Source of the DNA: Aptenodytes patagonicus
Taxonomy: Eukaryota > Chordata > Aves > Sphenisciformes > Spheniscidae
DNA: 64,000 bases
Direction: 5' to 3'
NCBI RefSeq assembly: GCF_965638725.1
Contig: NC_134949.1
Span: 120,899,794-120,963,793, forward strand
Each line of letters starts with the position of its first letter. The stretch's first letter is position 1. The position numbers and the translations under genes were made by a program. This document shows, piece after piece, positions 25,120 to 37,400 of the stretch. Under the pieces are notes generated by a model, which did no database searches, was not told the DNA's origin, and worked only from the letters and a program-made list of their open reading frames with translations.

Positions 25120-27314
25120 TTCTTTTTTCCTTTCCTCTTTTTTCCTTACTTTTTTTCTTTTCTTCTTTTTTATCTAATCAGGAGTAGTAAAACATATGCT
25201 TACAAAAGATAAGCAACTTAAAGTAGAGTGCCTTTATAACATAGATAGGCAGTGAGCTCAGACCTATTATGATATGTACAGCTGAACAAACAAAATGACT
25301 ATTTCAGTATGATCTTAAGCATTTGGAGCTTTTTGTCTGATGACGCACTTTCCTATTTCAAGAGTAGGAATTACTTAATATCTGCATGAAGCAAGCAGAG
25401 GATTTATGAAACACATCATCTTCAGCTAGTCCTAGCCTTACTGGAGCATTATTGAGGACTTTTATTTAAAAATAAATAAATAAAACCTTCCAGCCCCATT
25501 TACTTATTTATTAAATACATTTATAAACATCATTTTAGTTACAAGAGTCAATGCCAGTTAAAGGACGCGGTTAGAAGAAGAGGAGTAGTCCACAGTGGGC
25601 TTAGATTGCTCACGATATAATTCAAGGCAAGTTTTCAAAACTAAGTAGTGTTTGGGTCAGCAGCATGCAGTAGGCTCTCCAGGCTTCATCAACAGGGACT
25701 GGGTAATAGGGCTTTCTGAATATCAGATTTTTTAAATAAATCAAAATTGACACATCACAGCAAGCCAGACTTCACCTTTGAAAATTTAGACTGTATGAAG
25801 ATCTCCTCTGACATCCGAGAAGGACTTGGACAACACAGAAAGTGCCCCAGTTCAAAAAAGATGTGAGCAATTCAGATTGCATGTTATCTGGGGCTGACGC
25901 TATTCTGGGAACAGAGTCAACAGCAGGGAGTAGGCATTTATTCAGACTGTAAGGACCTCCTATAGAGGTCTTCTACTTTTCCACTGACCGTATAGGGAGG
26001 GACCTTGGGGTCCAGTCACCCACCAGCTGGGTCTTCTTGGGCCTCTTACTTACCGCATCTTATATTTGTATAGAAGAGCCATTCTTTCACTTAAAACTTG
26101 ACACACAGCACTTAAGTATTAGCCTTCTGGGAATGCTGTTAAGACTGAGACTCCTGGCACTCTGAGTCATGCTATGTGGACACAAAAAGTACCCAAAACT
26201 CTTATTCTGAGTAGCATTAGCACCACATTGTTCTGTCTTCACTCGAAAAACCCCTCTCAGAAACCAAATACATATCAACAAACTATTCTGCCAGCCACAC
26301 AAAGGTGGGTATGGCATGGGTACGAACTGAGCACCCACGAGCAGCAGGGGCTGCTCCACACCTTGCCTGGCTCATTCTGCCTGTTGCTCTTCATGTGACC
26401 GGCAAAAGGCAAAGAGGTCTTCAGAGGACAGAAAACGTGGCCATTTGTCACCGGGGCTCCAGAAGCACCATCAGGGGGCAAAGAAGAAGCCGAAAAGACT
26501 TCAGACCTGCAGACCAAACGCTCCTGCAGCTCCGTAGAGGTTCTAGGGCACTCGACAGTAAGAGGAGATAAAGCAAATGAGACAATGGAAACATTCCTGC
26601 CAAAAACAGTTTTAAAAAATATTACTGTGGTGCTGCTGCAATGAAGATGTATGAGATACAAACGGACAGTTGTCTGTACTATATGGACAACTATATTCAA
26701 GAAGAACTTGAGTTTTTTCAGGGTTCAGCCTGAAGCTTCTTCAAAGTGGAACAAGATCATTTGGTACGTATGTAGTCTGTGAAAGAAAAATAAAAAAAAA
26801 AACCCTGAAGAAATGCTGTCTCTGTACTGCTTCTGGTCTGAAGCCTGATAAATTAAAATCCTGGAGACAGACAGCTGACAGGTGGTAGGACATTGCTTTT
26901 TTTAACGTGCTGGAAGAAGAAATTATTTGGTGTTTTGAGCTAAGAAATATGGGAAATACACCCTACAAACACGTTTGCTCATCTGCACTCTTTGACCTTC
27001 AGAGGGTTTTGATGATGTCTCAGTTTAAGAATAGATTTTTCATTCTATCTTAGTAGAGTAATAAAGATCTGGAAAGCAGATAGATATGCCCTGTAAACCT
27101 TGTGACAATGTATGTGGGTCTTTTGGGGCTTCCTTGGAAAACTGTTTTGGACTGTTTCCTTCATGTGCAGAGGACGGGGAGAAAAGCATGCAGTGATTTC
27201 TTACCACCCTCCTCCCCAGTGTCGGTCTGTAGGCCCTAAAAACCCAGGACGCATCTGCTGACTCACCTCCGCTGCTGCAGGAACTCCTGGGAACTCAATC
27301 AGGAGCACACCCAC

Positions 27315-27334
27315 GAGGGAGGGAGGGAGGGAGG
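27315..27334. repeat. (GAGG)5 microsatellite
   Basis: Five perfect GAGG units in a locally GC-rich stretch. No further structure seen. Confidence 0.9.
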
Positions 27335-29187
27335 CATAGCGCCCGGGCTCCCCGGCATCCTTTGCCATGCCCCCACCTGCAGCCCACTTTGTCCGTTCAC
27401 TCTGAACAGCTGACCAGCTGATCTGGATTGCTGGTTTTTTCAGTTGCTATTCCAGGTGATTCCTTCCTGGATCTTGTTACCAATTTTGTTTAAAGCTGGG
27501 CCACGCATTCTGTGAAGTCAGCTCCAATTTCATCCTTCCTTCTGCCTAATTATTTCTGGAAAATCTGTGTGCAATTTATCCATGTATCCATGTTATGCAC
27601 CAGCAAGCCATTTTGATAAGGCAGAAATGTTTAATTTTAATGCTGCCTATAAACAGTTTCAGGACTGAACTTTTCTGTTACCTGTTCTTTCTGCTAGAAC
27701 TTTTGTTCCTCATTTCCTTTTGTGAATTGAACCATTTCATTGTGGTTTTCGTTAGAACTGCTCCAACCTGCTGTCAGATGGCTGTTTTACAAGAGTTTCT
27801 CCCTCTCTGTAGAAAAATTAATTTAATACCCACACCAAAACTTTATTAAAAAAAGGAATTTATTGGCAGCAACCTAATAACTGTCTTAATTTATTAAGTC
27901 AATTAACTTTCTTCATGGGCAGCTTTTCTCTGATTGTAAGAGTCTCTAGCAATAAACTACTTGTTTTATAATTATTCTGCTTTCCAACCTCTTACTGACC
28001 AGTTGATTTATTTTTCCTCAATGCTCTTTTGAGCCCCTTCTTTACTTCTTTTTTTTTTTAACCAACAGCGACAACTTTTCTCCTCAGTATAAGCTTATTT
28101 CTCTTTCACCACCTGTAAGGTAGGGAGGGGACTCTATCTCTAGTATGTCTGCTTTGGCACTGATAGTCTGGAGGCAGCTTTCCTACCCATTTTCCTAGAA
28201 GTTTGTTTCCTGCCTTTATCTGATAACGCAAACATATTTTGTACTTTCACAGTTTCTATAAGCAGGATGACTTTAAATTCAACAGGCAACAATACAACTT
28301 CTCTCAGCACTTCTAATTTGTTTCCCGGAGGAGTTTTTGGTTAATTAATTCTACTTCATTCCATCAGTGGTTAAAATTTATGCTTTCACTGTAAGGATTT
28401 TCCAGGGCATTATCAACCTAAATACCGTATTTTTTTCTTTGGATGAAGCTTCATTTTTATTATATGCATCCCAATAATACTTGCTCAACTACGGTGGCCA
28501 TCTAGCCAATGAATCAAGCACATCTTGGATCTGGAAGTCAGCTAGCATAGTTGGCAGTATGTTGTATTTTGCTGTTTGAAACCTTGACAGCATCTGAACA
28601 AGCTCAGGTTAATCCCAGCTAATTTTCACATTTTTAATGGCCTGCTGCTTATTTTTATAACCCATCAATTACAAGCTTAAAATATTGCACATGGATTAAA
28701 ATAAAATCCTTGTGATGTGTTCAAGAGAGTAGCTGTTTGATCAACAGAAACAGGCTAATACCTTGAGAACTAATGAACAGAAGGAGATGAGAAGAACTAA
28801 TGAAAACTGGTGACGGCAGTTTTGTTGTCTGTGACTTTTTAGTAATTTCTACCAAAATCGTTCCAGAAGCGCTCAGAGGAAAGAATTGGAAAGCCTTGTC
28901 AGCTTTGAAGACAGTGTCCCCATCACCGGAACATAGGTTAAATAGGTCAAAGTGCACATGCAGAGGACGAACGCTGATCCTCTCATGTTGCAAGTGGGTC
29001 CCTGTACAGCAAATTTTGCAAAACCTGTGAGCGAGGGGAGAGCAAACAAGAAACAGGGCCCTAATATTTGGGTACTGGGGCTCCCCACCCAAATTTTATG
29101 CATATATTTTTTGATATAATTTGCAGCCCTGAGGTAAGGGGCTGAGTACTTTCTGTTTCCAGCTAGGTGCCCCAGCCAGAAGGCAAC

Positions 29188-29192
29188 GTGCT
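29188..29192. repeat. 5-bp target site duplication, left copy
   Basis: GTGCT directly before the LTR at 29193 is repeated as GTGCT at 29749-29753, directly after the LTR end. A 5-bp duplication marks retroviral integration and favours an ERVL-type integrase over ERVK (6 bp). Confidence 0.85.
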
Positions 29193-29748
29193 TGTCGTGG
29201 TTTAATTTCAGTCAGCAACTAAGCACCACGCAGCCGCTCACTCACTCCACCCCACCTGGTGGGATGGGGGAGAGAATTGGAAGAGCACAAGTGAGAAAAA
29301 CTCGTGGGTTGAGATAAAAACAGTTTAATAATTGAAATAAAATGATAATAATAATATGATAATAATAATAATACACAAAACAAGTGATGCACAGTACAAT
29401 TGCTCACCACCCACCGACCGATGCCCAGCCAGTCCCCGAGCAGCGGCCCCCCCGGCCAGCTTCCCCCAGTTTATGTACTGAGCATGACGTCACATGGCAT
29501 GGAATGTCCCTTTGGCCAGTTTGGGTCAGCTGTCCTGGCTGTGCCCCCTCCCGGCTTCTTGTGCACCTCCAGCCTTCTCAGTCAGTAGAGCATGGGAAGC
29601 TGAAAAGTCCTTGGCTAGTGTAAGCATTACCTAGCAACAACTAAAACATCGGTGCGTTACCAACTTTGTTCTCATCCTAAATCCAAAACACAGCACTGTA
29701 CCAGCTACTAGGAAGGAAATTAACTCTATCCCTGCCAAAACCAGGACA
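29193..29748 (-). mobile_element. Solo LTR of an avian endogenous retrovirus (ERVL-like)
   Basis: A 556-bp element lies on the minus strand with imperfect inverted ends: in the sense direction it begins TGTCCTGGTTTTGGCAGGG and ends in CCACGACA. It is flanked by the perfect 5-bp duplication GTGCT, so both boundaries are well fixed. An ATT-rich repeat lies in the 3' half (sense). The beginning and end resemble LTRs that are widespread in birds and usually classed as ERVL; the class is inferred from memory and from the duplication length. No gag, pol or env sequence is present, so it is the product of recombination between two LTRs. Part of it could still act as a promoter or polyadenylation site. 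Confidence 0.9.
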
Positions 29749-30088
29749 GTGCTGCATTTTGCAGGCGGCCTGGCCTTGCCTGTGCCCGTTGGATGTGCTG
29801 TGCTCGCAGACTGCAGACACTGGAAATGCCACTCAGCACTCCTGCACCCTGATATTCAAGCAGGGCATTTAAGCGGGGAGAGGCACCAACTTTCTCGCAC
29901 CGCGGCTGGCCTGTGCATACTGAGAAGCACAACCAGAGGCACCGAGATGATGCTCAGGTCAAAGAAGGAAGGGTGGAGTAAGCTGAGCCACGTTCAGGAG
30001 GCGAAGCAGGGAACGTATTGCTTGGTTCAACATTTTGGATGTAAGCGGGCCTCAGTTTTAGATAACTAGGTATTTTTATATACCTAGA

Positions 30089-30102
30089 TATACCTAGGTA
30101 TA
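30089..30102. repeat. Perfect 14-bp palindrome in a TACCTA repeat
   Basis: TATACCTAGGTATA is fully self-complementary and lies within a cluster of TATACCTAG/CTAGGTAT copies between about 30065 and 30105. No known binding site is recognised. Confidence 0.8.
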
Positions 30103-33100
30103 TTTCCAAACTGCTCCCACAGTCTGGTATTTGCAGTTGTGCTACTCTATCACCAGCTCATGACTGCTGTTTTAACTCCTATACCAAATGCAGTATGTTT
30201 AAAACACACAAGCTATTTGATACGTGAAATTGCCTTCCTCCCTTTTTTCTCTGGTTAATATTTTACATCTTCTAGCTCCCCAGAAGAAACACTGAAGAGC
30301 AATGCTTGCAAATAAATTGTGGTTCTTCAATTTTTCAGTGCAAGTTTTTCTTAAAGTCTTTAGTAATTCTTTAGGCATAAGCTAGATGTCCTACCTCAAC
30401 TTAGGGTAGAAGTGCAGAGGGGTGCATCGACCCCAGCTAATACAGTGACCCTTCCGAGGACAGACACTGAGCACAGCAGATCCCCTCAAGGCTGGCCTGT
30501 GCAAACCGCTGGAAAATTCCCGGGGTGTGAGTCTGCTCAGCTCTCTGCGGGGGCACTTGGTTTCAGAATGTGACGAAGGGCCTGTAGGGTCGTGCTTTGC
30601 TTGTCAGGGAGCCCCATCACAGGCCTCGTTTGGTGAAAATGCTGTCTTTCTTGAGTGAGAGACTCATCATCTTTATTATTGTTCATCGGGGTATACTGAT
30701 TTATAGTACCAGTGGAGTTGTGTCACCTTGCACCAGTGCACGTTAATTCACATCCTTCTGGTTGTTCCCCTGTTCTAGTAAATCATAGCTATCTGCAGCA
30801 GCAGATGGCTCCTCTACAATACGCATTATTCTTTACATAACTGTTACGATACCGTGTCATTTAAGTCACATCATGACAAAAAAGATAAACGAGACATTTA
30901 ATTTTAACATCATTTTAGATTTAATATCGAAAATAACAAGACATGACTTAAGAAGTCGCTTCTAAGGTAGATTTCTCTATTCTTACCAGCATCAGCAGCG
31001 TAAAAGCTTGGCAGAAGTTGAATTCAAACAACTGCACCACTTGTGATCATCTATAGAGTTATTTCAAAACCAGAAAGTACCTAGAAAATACAACTGACTC
31101 TTCAGTCAGCAGTTTTTTGTGCTGCATCATTTCCACTGCAATTGGCAAATAACGAAAAAACAAGCAAGCTGTTCATGTCCTGACAGAAATGAGGCTTCCT
31201 TGGCACTGTACAACTAAGAACTTTTAAACCCAAATCTATACTGCAACATGCATTTGAGAAGTTTCTACCAGTTTTTAAGTGGTTATCTAAAGTATTTCTT
31301 GCCTTATGCAATGGCAAGTATTGCTATCAATGAAAGCCAACTTTGTATTAATAGAAACATGTGAAGCTTAGTCATCACACCCTTACAAATACAACTGCCA
31401 ACAACATAAAAGCAGTTATAAGTTTCTTGTTGGTAGAAGAACAGCCGCTAATCCGAATAAACATGACTCTGCTGACACATGACCTCTCTCAGTCAAAGTG
31501 ACAAGATTTGCGCAGTGAGAGACAGAACTGGTAGAACCTCAAACCGTGTTTTATTTATATATCAGTTTACATTTTAGCTAATCTGAATGAACTTCAACAG
31601 ACAGGGACCAGCTGGGGAAAAAAGCAATTTTCCAAAGACAGTAAAATTGGTTACTATTGATTATTACACAACAGCGCTCTCTTAAAACTGTTCTTATACA
31701 AAATATCTGCTATTTCTTGTTTTGTAAGATCGGTGTTTGGAAGTTTCCCTCCCATTCTGCTACATCATTTCAGTCTCCTAACTTCTATTGTGCCACCAAT
31801 GAAACTGCCAAGCAGTGTTAAAATAACACAAATCAAAATGATGGAGAAAAAAAAATCTCTCATATTTCCTGCTATGCAACAGAACAGGGTATGTTTTGAA
31901 TAGATTTTTAAAGGCTTGCTCATTCAGATCTTAGTGGGACTACTCCTCTGCTTATTGACATGTACTCTGTTAAATGTCTTGGCAGACGAGGGACCCAGTG
32001 TATACTATATTCCATTTTACTCTCTCTTTGGAGTATTTAGCACACAACCCTAGAGTTCTGTAATTTTGCATAAACATTACTCACGAGGGCTATAAATGCC
32101 AATGCCAAAGCCTACATTCCCAGCTGGAGTGGCAGCTCATTTGCCTTCCTGAATGCTTCTGTTTCAGTTATTGCTTTGTTCTAGAAACACTATTAAAAAT
32201 GCCCCTGGATTGTTCATTCTTACCTACGCCTTACAAACTATTAATAAGGCGATAGTCACTCCTGTGTATCTACATGCAATTTCTGCATGTATTTATTAAG
32301 TTCATAAAATTAACTTTTGTTCTACTCTCTGCATGCAAAAAAAAGCATGTTTTTGTTACTTAAACTATCATTTCAAGACTTCTTCTCCTAGCACTAAGTC
32401 AGCTGTGCAGTTTCTGCTACGTTTCTCTGCCTGAAAGGAATATGCTGTATAATATATCTCATGGTGTCATATAATAACCACTGTACAACCCAGTCACTAG
32501 CTGCCTCAGTTCAGTACATCCTCCCCATTTTCTGAGCCCGTACATGAGATGTGACAGGTGGTGTCATTTTTTACTGGGTAGTGATTCATAAGCATTTAAC
32601 TAGAACATTGGTATTTTGTTCTTTCTTAGAGGGACTTCATGTGAGATAATTACCACAATTTCTGATTTACAGCATTTGTCATAAAGTACAAGGCATTTGC
32701 ATTTTCTTAGGCAGTAACTTGTTTTCACATGGCGGGAAGGCATGCAAATGAGCACTCAGAGCTGAAGTTTTATATCTTATCAGGACCAAACATGACTGTG
32801 CTCTGCTGTGGCTGCACATAGGGATGTAAACAGGTTGACTGTGACTTGCAAAACTCCACCTGAAGCCCAGAATCCCAAATTTTCCAACCCGTTCTTAGGT
32901 GGAGGGACGTGAGGAGAAGTAAGTAATATGCACAGGTACAACACACCCTGGAGAACATTGCTCCTGTGAGCAACTCACAAACCCTAAACTGACCCTGGGT
33001 GTTTTGAGAGGTTAGTCAACAGGAGACTGCTCTGCCGAGTGCTCCCTCTTGAAGCCCCAATTGTAGCAGCGTGCTTGGCAAAAGCAGGTAGAGAAGATAC

Positions 33101-34084
33101 TGCTCTGGAGATCCTATAAACGGTCACATCCCTTAGAAAGGCTGTAGGGTCTTGACCTCCTATGGAGTACACCATACCATAGACAACAGCCTTGCACAAA
33201 GTCCTAGAACAATCTGCTAGGTACTCAGATAGTCTTTGAGTCAATATAGCCAGAATTTGCTAGATAGACAAAAAGATGAGGATTTTGTACAGGAGAAAAG
33301 AAATCATAGTGGCATATGAAATAATATGAGAAAATGAATCTCCTAGGCTAAACAGCAGTCGGAAAACACCTTACAGGGAATTCAAGGTCATGTTTGCAAT
33401 TCTCCTTATCAGGAAATAAGTGTGTGTGCAAAGAAGTACCCACAGGAATTTGATTGTCTTCCACCTTTCTGGTAGAGCGGCAGCCCTTCCCTCCCTTCAC
33501 CTTCCCTCCTCTTCATCACCCCTCTGAATGCTTGTTGAGAGGTAAAGCAGCCAACATGTAACCCAGCCGGTCTCTTCTGGGGACTGAAGACCCTATGTGA
33601 GCTCCGCAAACAAAAGATAGGGGCTCATTTCAGGAAAGACACAAAATATGCAATAGGAACTATCACCAACATACTCACAGGCTGCTTTACACAACTACAC
33701 TCAAGCCTAAGATATGTTTGTCCAGTTTGGATATTGAATCTGGCACAAGGCATAAGGTAACAGTAGGCTGCTGCCTGGTCCAGGATGTCTAAATAAGTCT
33801 TCACTGACTTTTTCAGGTGTTTTTGCAGAGTGTTTTGAAAAGCTCCCAGGCTAGGTAACCTCTGGCTGGGACAGCATCCAGGCTTCAGCAAACACCCAAG
33901 ACCTGCGCTGTCATTAAGTGCAACATTTACACATTTGCCTGAGAAAAAGCAAGTCTCAAAAGGTGGTGTAATCATTCGACAGTAGCAAGGACAGCACCAG
34001 AGGTTTTTGCTGAGTAGGTATGTCAGCTTAGTCCCTGACCAGGCAGCTTGGCCTATTTCATCCCTTCTTTAGTACTTCATCCCC

Positions 34085-34440
34085 GTTAAGGGAAGGCTGA
34101 GGGGGGATCTCATCAATGGGTACAAATATCTGAAGGGAGGGTATAAAGATGACGGAGACAGGCTCTTCTCATTGGTATCCAGTGACAGGCAATGGGCACA
34201 AACTGGAACACAGGAGGCTCCATCTGAACATCAGGAAACACTTTTTTACTGTGAGGGTGGCCGAGCACTGGCATGGGTTGCCCAGAGATGTTGTGGAGTC
34301 TCTATCCTTGGAGATATTCAAAAGCCGTCTGGACACGGTCCTGGGCAACCGGCTCTAGGTGGCCCTGCTTGAGCAGGGGGGTTGGACCAGATGCCCTCCA
34401 GAGGTCCCTTCCAACCTCAACCCTTCTGTGATTCTATGAA
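34085..34440 (+). mobile_element. CR1 LINE 3' end
   Basis: About 355 bases are recognisable as the end of a CR1 element: 'ggctgaggggggatctcat' near the start, then the C-terminal reverse-transcriptase coding remnant (peptide HLNIRKHFFTVRVAEHWHGL, which is a typical CR1 motif), then 'gttggaccagatgccctcc', 'aggtcccttccaacc' and the terminal 'tgtgattctatg'. It is 5'-truncated like most copies. Two short open frames here (34149-34358 and 34172-34372) are remnants of this element and not host genes. Confidence 0.95.
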
Positions 34441-37400
34441 GGGAAAGGAGAAAAGAAACAGTGTGTTCCTGAGATAAACTTTGAAAGTGGTTTCAAGAAG
34501 CTCCTACCTTGCACCATGAGAAACCCAACTCCAAAAGGTTTCTAAAAAAGGTTGCGAGTCTCCTCCAGTGCTGGCAGAACCATTCTCCACAGCTGAGGAT
34601 CATCAGCTGTCCGAAGAAGGAAGAGGAAAAGCAGGAACAGCAGGAAACTGCCCGACTATTGTGTCCTAGGCGATACCCCATAAGACAAAAAATTAACAAA
34701 GAACCAAGTTATCAGGAAATGACACTATACAATCAGTTCCATTATTTCTATAACAAGTTCCAGATTTGCAAGTACACTTTCCAATTGTCAACCTGCTGTT
34801 TTCAGCAACTTTCATCCTCTGGCAAGAGATGACCACTAGTTTGTGCATCTTCTAATGCTCTGTTTTTGAGAAGCAACTCCACCACAGTCAGACCCAGTAC
34901 AGAGAACTGCAGGTACATTTCTCTCTTTTTTTGCATGTTGATGGCGATACCTCCTTCTGTGTCTTATTTGCACTGGGTTACCTTTTGCTGTGTGTGGCAG
35001 TTTCGGGCTCTTTGTGACTTTCACAGAACTAAGCTAGAGATAAAATCAAAAGTAGAGTTAAAATTGGCCTCATTTTCCTTTCGGTATGAGTTGTGCACTT
35101 AAACCATGACTCATCATGGCTTGCAGTCACACCCAAGCGCACGATGAACTGACTGGCCAGTCGCTTGAGAACAGGAGGAAATCCAGATAGACACAGCAGA
35201 TGGGTGAAGATTGGCTCCCTCCTCTTACTGGATCACCGCAGTGACAAACAAACTAGTAATCACTCCGGTTTCTCAATTGAGACTCCGACTCGGTAATGAG
35301 TCCCAGAAACTGAACAGCTTCTGTTGTGGGGCATTTAACGTGCAGCTCTAAACAGAAGCAGGCACTGAATCAATTTTTCCCCTGTTATGGCAAATGGGAA
35401 AATGTACAACCTCAGAAAAAGAAATCCCTTTTTCAGAAAGCTGTGACAGTAGAGTTAATATGTCGAACAGTCAGACTGCCTTCCTGGCAAGTCATTGTGT
35501 GATCAATACAGAAGTAGTAGGTTATAATAAGAACCTTATGCTGTGAAATTAAAACCTAGCCAAGTATTTGAGTGTATGGTATTTTTTCCTAATTTTGGTA
35601 TGCTTTCCAGTCTTAGCCAGGTCTTCAAATAAATACATCATTCACTTTTGCAATCATCCTGCGTAGCAAAAGCAAGCTGGGTGATCATAAAGAAGAACTT
35701 ATTCAAGCAAAAGAGTAGCTTAATTAGGTACTTTAAAAAAATTATGTTATACTATGCTGCAATCATATGTTGTCTTTTCTTTATGCCTCTGTCGGATATC
35801 ACCAAAAGCAAATGCAATTTCATTGTTCACTGTTCTGGTCCTGGTATACTTACAATAGCCTTCAGACAGCCTAAGTGTAAGCAAGTCTTTCAGAAGCTTT
35901 CTACCAAAACATGTTAAAATTAATACTTCTTCAGGCATTAGACTCGAAAGGCAAATATGCTTAGATATACTGGAATGACAATTCATTTCCATATTTTCTT
36001 TCAGAGGGCTTGAAATGTTTCTGTCTAATGCCAGAAAACCTAGCCTTTTGAATCATTTAGCCAGTGTTTTTGTTGTTCATCTGTCCGTTTTGGTTGCGTC
36101 TGACCTCTGTGATGATTGTAATAGAAAAAACATTCAGCTTTTCTTTCCTTTCTTCATTATGACTCAACATCCTTCTCCTCTCAGGGGTATGACTACAGTT
36201 CTTAGGGAACAGGTCCAAAGTTTCAGTGTTTCGAGTATCGCAGAGATTTATGAATCTGCAAGTGTGTGAGAGAGAAGCCACTTCTTTCCTGCCTTCAAGG
36301 GTCTGACCCACAAATACTTTTGTCATTTAAGAAAACCCAGGGTACCTCCTTCCACAGATATAATGAACATTCCCTGGGCTTTCCTCTGGTGGAGGGTTTG
36401 CATTTTACTAGCAGAGAACAAGCCAGTACTCCAGATAGCCCTGATGACGTAGCACTAACGAGCCGACTCCTCAGTTAGAGCAGTTTAGAGTGAAAGCAAG
36501 AGAAGAGCCCCAAACCAGACACACATGGGAATAATGCACTACCAGCTCTTAGTCCTCCTAAACTAAGGGTGTGCAGAGGGGCCATCCCAAGTTGCTAATT
36601 CGGGAGACTGTCAATAGACTATATTATAAATTAAAGAAAACAGATGGGCTTTTCTTTCCCTGGTACCGCAAAGGCTGTTTTCTGAAGAGATGACTTTCTT
36701 CCCCAGCGTGACCCTTTCATAGGGGGAGGGCACACGGAAACGGTGGGGGCTGCTATGCATTTAGTTTGGGGTCCTGTGAGTGCACATCCTCAGCCCCCCA
36801 GGCATGAGGTGTTTCACCAGGTCTCCCTCCATCTTCCCAAAACCTCGGTGTTTCCATAAATCTGCTTGCAGATCTGCATCTGGCTGAAAGCTAAGCTTCT
36901 GCTGGTTTCAGGCTTAGTGGTTTTCTGCTGCAGGGAGCTAATTCACCTAAAGCCCACACAGCTGCGATCCCACGGCATTACTTGAGACTGCAAACACTCA
37001 TCGAGCCCCAGATGACATACGCTGGCTTTCCCACATACACCGAGGTTTCCTCCCAGGCTTCAAAAGAGCCACTGTGTGATAATGCCTGGTCTGGACAGTC
37101 TGGCTGCAGGAATTTCACCTCACCTCCTGAACATTTCTGGTCTTTTCCCAGATCCCTCAGACCAGGCGTTGCTGTCTGACAAAATTACAGCCATTACCAG
37201 TTTTACTCCAGGTTTCCAGGAAAGCAAATCCATTTTTCATGAATAAATCAATTGTTTTTCTCTTTCAGGCTAAGTACCCAGATGGGGCTTTTTTAGCTGT
37301 CCTGCTGCAATTCTCATTCTTTGGTCTTTTCATACAACTCCCTCAGCCTATCTAAGCAGAGCTCTTATTTTCCACAGCTAGACCCTTTTACGTCTGTTTC

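Noticed and set aside
25021..25170. Regular repeat that could be mistaken for a CRISPR-like array
   Set aside because: It is a simple pentanucleotide microsatellite without spacers, in a vertebrate genome.
26275..26700. Minus-strand frame of 141 codons
   Set aside because: The composition is unremarkable, it overlaps a plus-strand frame of 88 codons, and no family or splice structure is recognised.
34149..34372. Short plus-strand frames with protein-like sequence
   Set aside because: They are the C-terminal reverse-transcriptase remnant of the CR1 element at 34085-34440.
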